Part shown: positions 6,366-7,792 of the stretch, piece by piece
Position numbering within the stretch: the first letter of the stretch is position 1
Layout: every line of letters begins with the position of its first letter
NCBI GenBank assembly: GCA_002692605.1
Contig: NZLE01000029.1
Location: forward strand, 41,388-49,179
Origin: Opitutia bacterium
GTDB taxonomy: Bacteria; Verrucomicrobiota; Verrucomicrobiia; Opitutales; Seribacteraceae
Length of the DNA: 7,792 nt
Direction: 5' to 3'
The notes under the pieces: generated by a model
What the model saw: only the letters and a program-made list of their open reading frames with translations
Database searches by the model: none
Told to the model about the DNA's origin: nothing
Translations under genes and position numbers: made by a program

Positions 6366-7757
6366 ATGAACACGCCCTTTTACCTTCCCCAACTTAATCG
6401 TCGAGATTTCCTATACGGTCTGACTTCATCCCTAGGCGCCTTGGCCATGACTGACTTGATGGCCAAGGACGCGGGGCAACCCGGACCGAAAACGCCGATG
6501 CACACGCCCAAGGCAAAGAACGTCATCATGCTTTTCATGGAGGGCGGACCAAGCCAGGTCGATACCTTCGACCCAAAGCCCAAGCTGAACGCGCTGCATA
6601 AAAGCGAAAGCAAGTCAACGGGCACTTTGGAACAGGGGTTCAAATTTTTCGTTGGTAGTCCCTATGGTTCCCGTAAGGTAGGTGAATCCGGCCTTGATAT
6701 GAGTGACCAATGGGTTCATCTCCCAAGGGTTGCGGACGAGCTATGCAATTACCGTGGGTGCTTTGCCGAATCGCTCAATCACCCCGAGGCTCTTTTTCAC
6801 ATGAACACCGGTAGCCGACTGGGAGGTGACCCCGCCTTGGGCGCTTGGGCCAACTATGGCTTGGGTTCCGTCAATCAAAACCTGCCCGGTTACGTGGTGA
6901 TGACCGAACTAGCCCTTCCGCAAGGTGGTTCGCGAAACTGGTCAAATGGGTTTCTGCCGGGGCAGTACCAAGGAACCCGTTTGCGTCCAACAGGCTCGCC
7001 GATCCTTGATTTGAACGCTCCCTCTCACAAGAACCGGGGTCACCAAAGGCAAACCCTGGACGAATTGGCCTTCCTCAATCAGCGTCATATGATCAGACAC
7101 CCACAGCATCGGGAGCTTGAATCACGCATGCAAAATTATGAACTTGCCTTTCGCATGCAAATGGAAGTTCCCGGCGTAATCGACCTCGGTAATGAGAGCG
7201 AAAAGACAAAAGACGCCTATGGGTTGAACCAAAAGGAAACTGCAGAGTTCGGGAAACAATGTCTGATGGCTCGCCGATTGGTTGAAAAGGGAGTCCGCTT
7301 CGTGCAAATTTTCTCGGGTGGTTGGGACAGTCATGACTACCTCGAACGGGCTCACGCCGCCCGCATCAGGAGCGTCGATCAACCTATGACCGCCCTCATC
7401 GAGGATTTGAAAAACCGGGGTATGCTCAAAGACACTTTGGTTCTTTGGCTTGGAGAATTCGGAAGGACTCCCGACAACAACCGCCGAGGCGGCGTGTACG
7501 CCATCGGTCGGGGGCATAATAACAAAGCCATGACCATTATGATGGCGGGTGGCGGGGTAAAAGCCGGAGCTGCGGTGGGAGCTACCGATGAATTGGGATC
7601 GAAAGCGGTTGAGGTGGCTCACCCCATTCGGGACTTTCACGTCACTCTCCTTCACTTATTGGGCTTGGACGACAACAAGCTCACCTTCTTCCACGGAGGT
7701 CGCTACAAGCAACTCAGCCAGTTCGGCGGTCAAGTCATTGGCGAACTCATCGCTTGA
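6366..7757 (+). CDS. DUF1501 protein (sulfatase/alkaline-phosphatase-like fold), partner of PSD1
   Basis: This 463-residue protein starts at ATG 6366, 2 bases after the PSD1 stop (TGATAATG). The same frame also opens at GTG 6318 inside the PSD1 gene, but the ATG puts NRRDFL at residues 11-16, the normal position for the Tat-like export motif of this family. The hydrophobic part (about 17-33) is weak and contains D30. Family features follow: KNVIMLFMEGGPSQVDTFDP (51-70), NHPEALFHMNTGSRLGGD (138-155), SGGWDSH (317-323), LWLGEFGRTP (360-369) and GRGHN (381-385). D66, D321, H323, E364 and H384 are candidate metal or active-site residues by analogy with the alkaline phosphatase superfamily. No catalytic activity is firmly established for DUF1501, so 'sulfatase-like' describes the fold. 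Translation is probably coupled to PSD1, and the two products are expected to act together outside the cytoplasm. Confidence 0.93.
   Translation: MNTPFYLPQLNRRDFLYGLTSSLGALAMTDLMAKDAGQPGPKTPMHTPKAKNVIMLFMEGGPSQVDTFDPKPKLNALHKSESKSTGTLEQGFKFFVGSPYGSRKVGESGLDMSDQWVHLPRVADELCNYRGCFAESLNHPEALFHMNTGSRLGGDPALGAWANYGLGSVNQNLPGYVVMTELALPQGGSRNWSNGFLPGQYQGTRLRPTGSPILDLNAPSHKNRGHQRQTLDELAFLNQRHMIRHPQHRELESRMQNYELAFRMQMEVPGVIDLGNESEKTKDAYGLNQKETAEFGKQCLMARRLVEKGVRFVQIFSGGWDSHDYLERAHAARIRSVDQPMTALIEDLKNRGMLKDTLVLWLGEFGRTPDNNRRGGVYAIGRGHNNKAMTIMMAGGGVKAGAAVGATDELGSKAVEVAHPIRDFHVTLLHLLGLDDNKLTFFHGGRYKQLSQFGGQVIGELIA
6439..6468. repeat. Perfect 10-bp inverted repeat early in the DUF1501 coding region
   Basis: CCTTGGCCAT (6439-6448) and ATGGCCAAGG (6459-6468) are exact reverse complements separated by 10 bases. 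They would form a stable hairpin in the mRNA about 75-100 bases after the start codon. The stretch encodes ALAMTDLMAKD, the end of the export signal. Whether it affects translation or mRNA stability cannot be told from the sequence. Confidence 0.55.
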
Positions 7758-7792
7758 TTTTTTTCCGCGACCCGACAATCATCGGGATCTTA
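7758..7792. other. Non-coding end of window after the DUF1501 gene
   Basis: A run of seven T bases directly after the stop codon is followed by a 5-bp inverted repeat, CCCGA (7771-7775) and TCGGG (7782-7786), with a 6-base loop. The order is wrong for a simple intrinsic terminator on the + strand, since the T-run precedes the stem, and the stem is short. The window ends before any further feature can be seen. Confidence 0.3.

Noticed and set aside
7758..7792. Intrinsic terminator after DUF1501
   Set aside because: The T-run comes before, not after, the short 5-bp stem, and the window stops six bases after it, so the call cannot be supported.
1..7792. Mobile element, phage, CRISPR or structural RNA genes
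   Set aside because: No transposase, integrase, direct-repeat array, tRNA-like cloverleaf or rRNA sequence was seen on either strand.

Overview
The window looks like chromosome from a member of the Planctomycetota-Verrucomicrobiota-Chlamydiota superphylum, more likely a verrucomicrobial or planctomycetal heterotroph than anything else. The evidence is the combination of a heme-binding dehydrogenase with a CxxCH C-terminal domain, a PSCyt1-PSCyt2-PSD1 (DUF1549/DUF1553) protein and its usual DUF1501 partner. These families are hugely expanded in that group and uncommon elsewhere. Base composition by eye is near half GC. All five genes lie on the + strand and coding density is high. No tRNA, rRNA, IS element, CRISPR array or phage gene was seen.

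Layout. Positions 1-1638 hold the 3' part of an exported heme-binding protein: the end of a beta-propeller, an alpha-helical HEAT-like region, then a c-type heme domain. It is open to the left edge, so its start is outside the window. Six bases later (1645-2865) comes a secreted zinc metallopeptidase of the anthrax-lethal-factor-like type, with a C-terminal domain that reads as a von Hippel-Lindau (VHL) beta domain. A 108-base gap (2866-2973) carries a perfect 12-bp palindrome, and a GntR-family regulator with an FCD ligand domain follows (GTG start, 2974-3576). The PSCyt1-PSCyt2-PSD1 protein (3580-6363) starts 3 bases after the regulator. The DUF1501 protein (6366-7757) starts 2 bases after that, with an Arg-Arg export motif at its N-terminus. 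The last 35 bases are non-coding.

How the genes may work together. The spacing suggests two transcription units: [heme dehydrogenase-peptidase] and [GntR-PSD1-DUF1501]. Four of the five products appear to be exported and two carry heme motifs, which suggests an extracytoplasmic system acting on an external substrate under control of a small-molecule-responsive repressor or activator. The substrate cannot be read from the sequence.

The most unusual element is the peptidase-VHL fusion. Its VHL-like domain keeps four of the five positions that form the hydroxyproline pocket in human pVHL, one of them as a Ser-to-Thr change. This raises the speculative possibility of recognising hydroxyproline-containing proteins outside the cell.
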